The position numbers were made by a program, and so were the translations under genes. Shown piece after piece: positions 6,630-7,898 of a DNA stretch of 7,898 nucleotides. Position 1 is the first letter of the stretch. Every line of letters starts with the position of its first letter. The stretch is from positions 1 to 7,898 of the forward strand of contig JAUVIG010000164.1 in assembly GCA_030592825.1 (NCBI GenBank). The letters run 5' to 3'. The notes under the pieces are model-generated. The model was not told the DNA's origin and searched no databases. It saw only the letters and a list, made by a program, of their open reading frames with translations. This DNA is from Chlorobiota bacterium. GTDB taxonomy: Bacteria; Bacteroidota; Bacteroidia; Bacteroidales; JAADGE01.

Positions 6630-6637
6630 CAAAGATA
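6630..6637 (-). promoter_or_regulatory. -7 promoter element for the hemerythrin-LuxR operon
   Basis: On the minus strand the sequence is TATCTTTG, a perfect TAnnTTTG. It sits 17 nt upstream of the ATG at 6612, so the leader would be only about 10-15 nt. No TTTG is found at the usual -33 distance; instead the direct repeat at 6652-6674 occupies that region, which would fit a promoter that needs an activator. Activity is inferred. Confidence 0.45.
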
Positions 6638-6651
6638 ATGGAATCAATTAA

Positions 6652-6674
6652 CAATAATCATTTATCAATAATCA
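6652..6674. repeat. Direct repeat of CAATAATCA upstream of the hemerythrin gene
   Basis: CAATAATCA occurs at 6652-6660 and again at 6666-6674, 14 nt apart start to start; the second copy includes the stop codon of the permease gene. On the minus strand the units (TGATTATTG) lie just upstream of the -7 element, where an activator or repressor could bind. In such AT-rich DNA chance is also possible. Confidence 0.4.
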
Positions 6675-7898
6675 ATTTTTAAGTGCCCATTCCGGAAAGA
6701 CATTGATATCTATATCAAAAACAGATTGTCCCCAAAAATACATGGCTAAAGTAACAACGATCACACCGATTAAATTCAGAATAAATCCGGTGCGCACCAT
6801 ATCAGCAATGCGAATTCTGTTTGTACCGAAAACAATGGCATTGGGTGGTGTAGCAACCGGCAACATAAATGCTAATGAAGCAGCCATAGTTGCCGGAATC
6901 ATAAATATTAACGGATTTATTTTTACGGCAACAGCCATTCCGGCTAATATCGGCAAAAGCATCTCTGTGGTTGCTGTGTTGGAAGTTAATTCCGTCAGAA
7001 ATGACATAAAAAATGTAATCAGTAAAATTAGAACAAAAGGATGAAGTTCTGACAAACCTTTCAACTGTTCTCCAAACCAAACCGCTAATCCACTTTCGGA
7101 AAATCCTTGTGCCAAGGCAAAGCCGCCACCAAATAATAGTACAATATGCCAAGGCAATTTCCTTATGGAATCTTTTTCCAAAATTCTTGTACCGGATTTT
7201 GAACGAGCAGGAATTATAAACAAAATAACCGCTATGACAACAGCAACAGTTCCGTCATTTATATATTTCGGGTTTTTAAAAAGTGATGACCAACCGGGGA
7301 TTTTAAAACTTTCGATTGTTATTCCGGAACGGAAAATCCACAATAATGCTAATGTTATAAATGCTGTAAACACAATTTTTTCTTCAAATGATGCTTTCCC
7401 GAGTTCTTTGTATTGTTGCCTGAAAATATCTTTTCCCGCAATTATTGATTTTGAACTTGTTCTATATATCAAATACAAAACTGCCCATGCAACAAAAAGC
7501 ATAAATAAACTAACCGGTAAAGCAAACACAAACCACTGCGAAAATGTAATTTCGGGAGCAGTCGGAAACATTATTGCAAATATCCTCGAAAAAGATAAAT
7601 TAGGAGGTGTTCCTATTAGTGTTGCAATTCCTCCTACCGATGCACTATAAGCAATTCCCAGCAGCAAACTTAAAGAGTATTTTCGTGCATCTTTCTTATC
7701 CAATATCTCACTGAATTTTGAAATAATGGATATAGCTACCGGCACCATCATCATTGCAGTTGCTGTATTTGACATCCACATTGACAAGAAAGCCGTTGCA
7801 AACATAAATCCGAATAAAATCCTTCCGTGTCCTGTTCCGGTAAGCAATAATATTTTTAGAGCAATGCGTTTATGTAAATTATGTTTTTCCATTGCCAT
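6672..7898 (-). CDS. SLC13/DASS family sodium-anion symporter, 5' end cut by window edge
   Basis: The visible 408 residues are the C-terminal bulk of an inner-membrane divalent anion:sodium symporter, which takes up dicarboxylates such as succinate or, in some members, sulfate. Both substrate and sodium binding SNT motifs are present: SNTAT at 43-47 and SNTAT at 306-310. Other family blocks are GGIATLIGTPPN (89-100), a GGGFALAQG segment (257-265) and MLPVATPPNAIVFG (345-358). The rest is mostly hydrophobic helices with a polar loop at about 147-172. The ATG at the window edge is probably not the true start: the family normally has further membrane segments before the ALAMEKHNLHKR-like stretch, and I estimate about 80-110 residues are missing. 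The substrate cannot be told from this sequence. The gene ends 59 nt before the hemerythrin start on the same strand, with no hairpin between, so read-through is possible. Confidence 0.93.
   Translation of the reverse strand: MAMEKHNLHKRIALKILLLTGTGHGRILFGFMFATAFLSMWMSNTATAMMMVPVAISIISKFSEILDKKDARKYSLSLLLGIAYSASVGGIATLIGTPPNLSFSRIFAIMFPTAPEITFSQWFVFALPVSLFMLFVAWAVLYLIYRTSSKSIIAGKDIFRQQYKELGKASFEEKIVFTAFITLALLWIFRSGITIESFKIPGWSSLFKNPKYINDGTVAVVIAVILFIIPARSKSGTRILEKDSIRKLPWHIVLLFGGGFALAQGFSESGLAVWFGEQLKGLSELHPFVLILLITFFMSFLTELTSNTATTEMLLPILAGMAVAVKINPLIFMIPATMAASLAFMLPVATPPNAIVFGTNRIRIADMVRTGFILNLIGVIVVTLAMYFWGQSVFDIDINVFPEWALKN

Noticed and set aside
7165..7650. 161-codon plus-strand open frame opposite the permease
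   Set aside because: Antisense to clear SLC13 coding sequence and without recognisable motifs.
7890..7898. ATG at the window edge as the true start of the permease
   Set aside because: The family has additional N-terminal membrane segments before this point; the ATG sits at the cut edge and is most likely an internal Met.

Overview
The window reads as an AT-rich chromosomal segment (roughly 30% G+C by eye) from a Bacteroidota/Bacteroidetes-type bacterium. The support is a DUF2851-type protein and a small lipoprotein of a Bacteroidetes-like family, a general lack of Shine-Dalgarno sequences before the genes, and several sites matching the Bacteroidetes promoter consensus (-7 TAnnTTTG, in one case with a -33 TTTG at 19-nt spacing). 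All family calls come from motif recognition by eye; no database search was run.

Layout, left to right. A consensus promoter (22-52) precedes a plus-strand pair: a DUF2851 protein of unknown function and a two-TM potassium channel with a cytoplasmic RCK/TrkA domain, whose reading frames overlap by 8 bp. A hairpin terminator separates them from a convergent minus-strand lipoprotein gene. A 199-bp divergent spacer with candidate promoters for both sides follows, then plus-strand miaA (tRNA i6A37 dimethylallyltransferase), which must start at a rare TTG. A convergent spacer with a 16-bp tandem repeat and a terminator leads to minus-strand nadK (NAD kinase). Upstream of nadK on the same strand lie a LuxR-type regulator with a degenerate receiver and, 5 nt further upstream, a RIC/YtfE-like di-iron hemerythrin protein. 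The window ends inside a minus-strand SLC13/DASS sodium-anion symporter gene that is cut at its 5' end by the window edge.

How the genes work together: miaA and nadK are housekeeping. DUF2851 plus channel is a translationally coupled pair. Hemerythrin plus LuxR looks like a co-transcribed stress-sensing or repair module with no kinase nearby; the regulator has lost the conserved phosphorylation-site residues, so if it is controlled it is probably not by ordinary phosphotransfer. That pair is the most interesting part of the window. I found no CRISPR array, transposase, phage gene, rRNA or tRNA.
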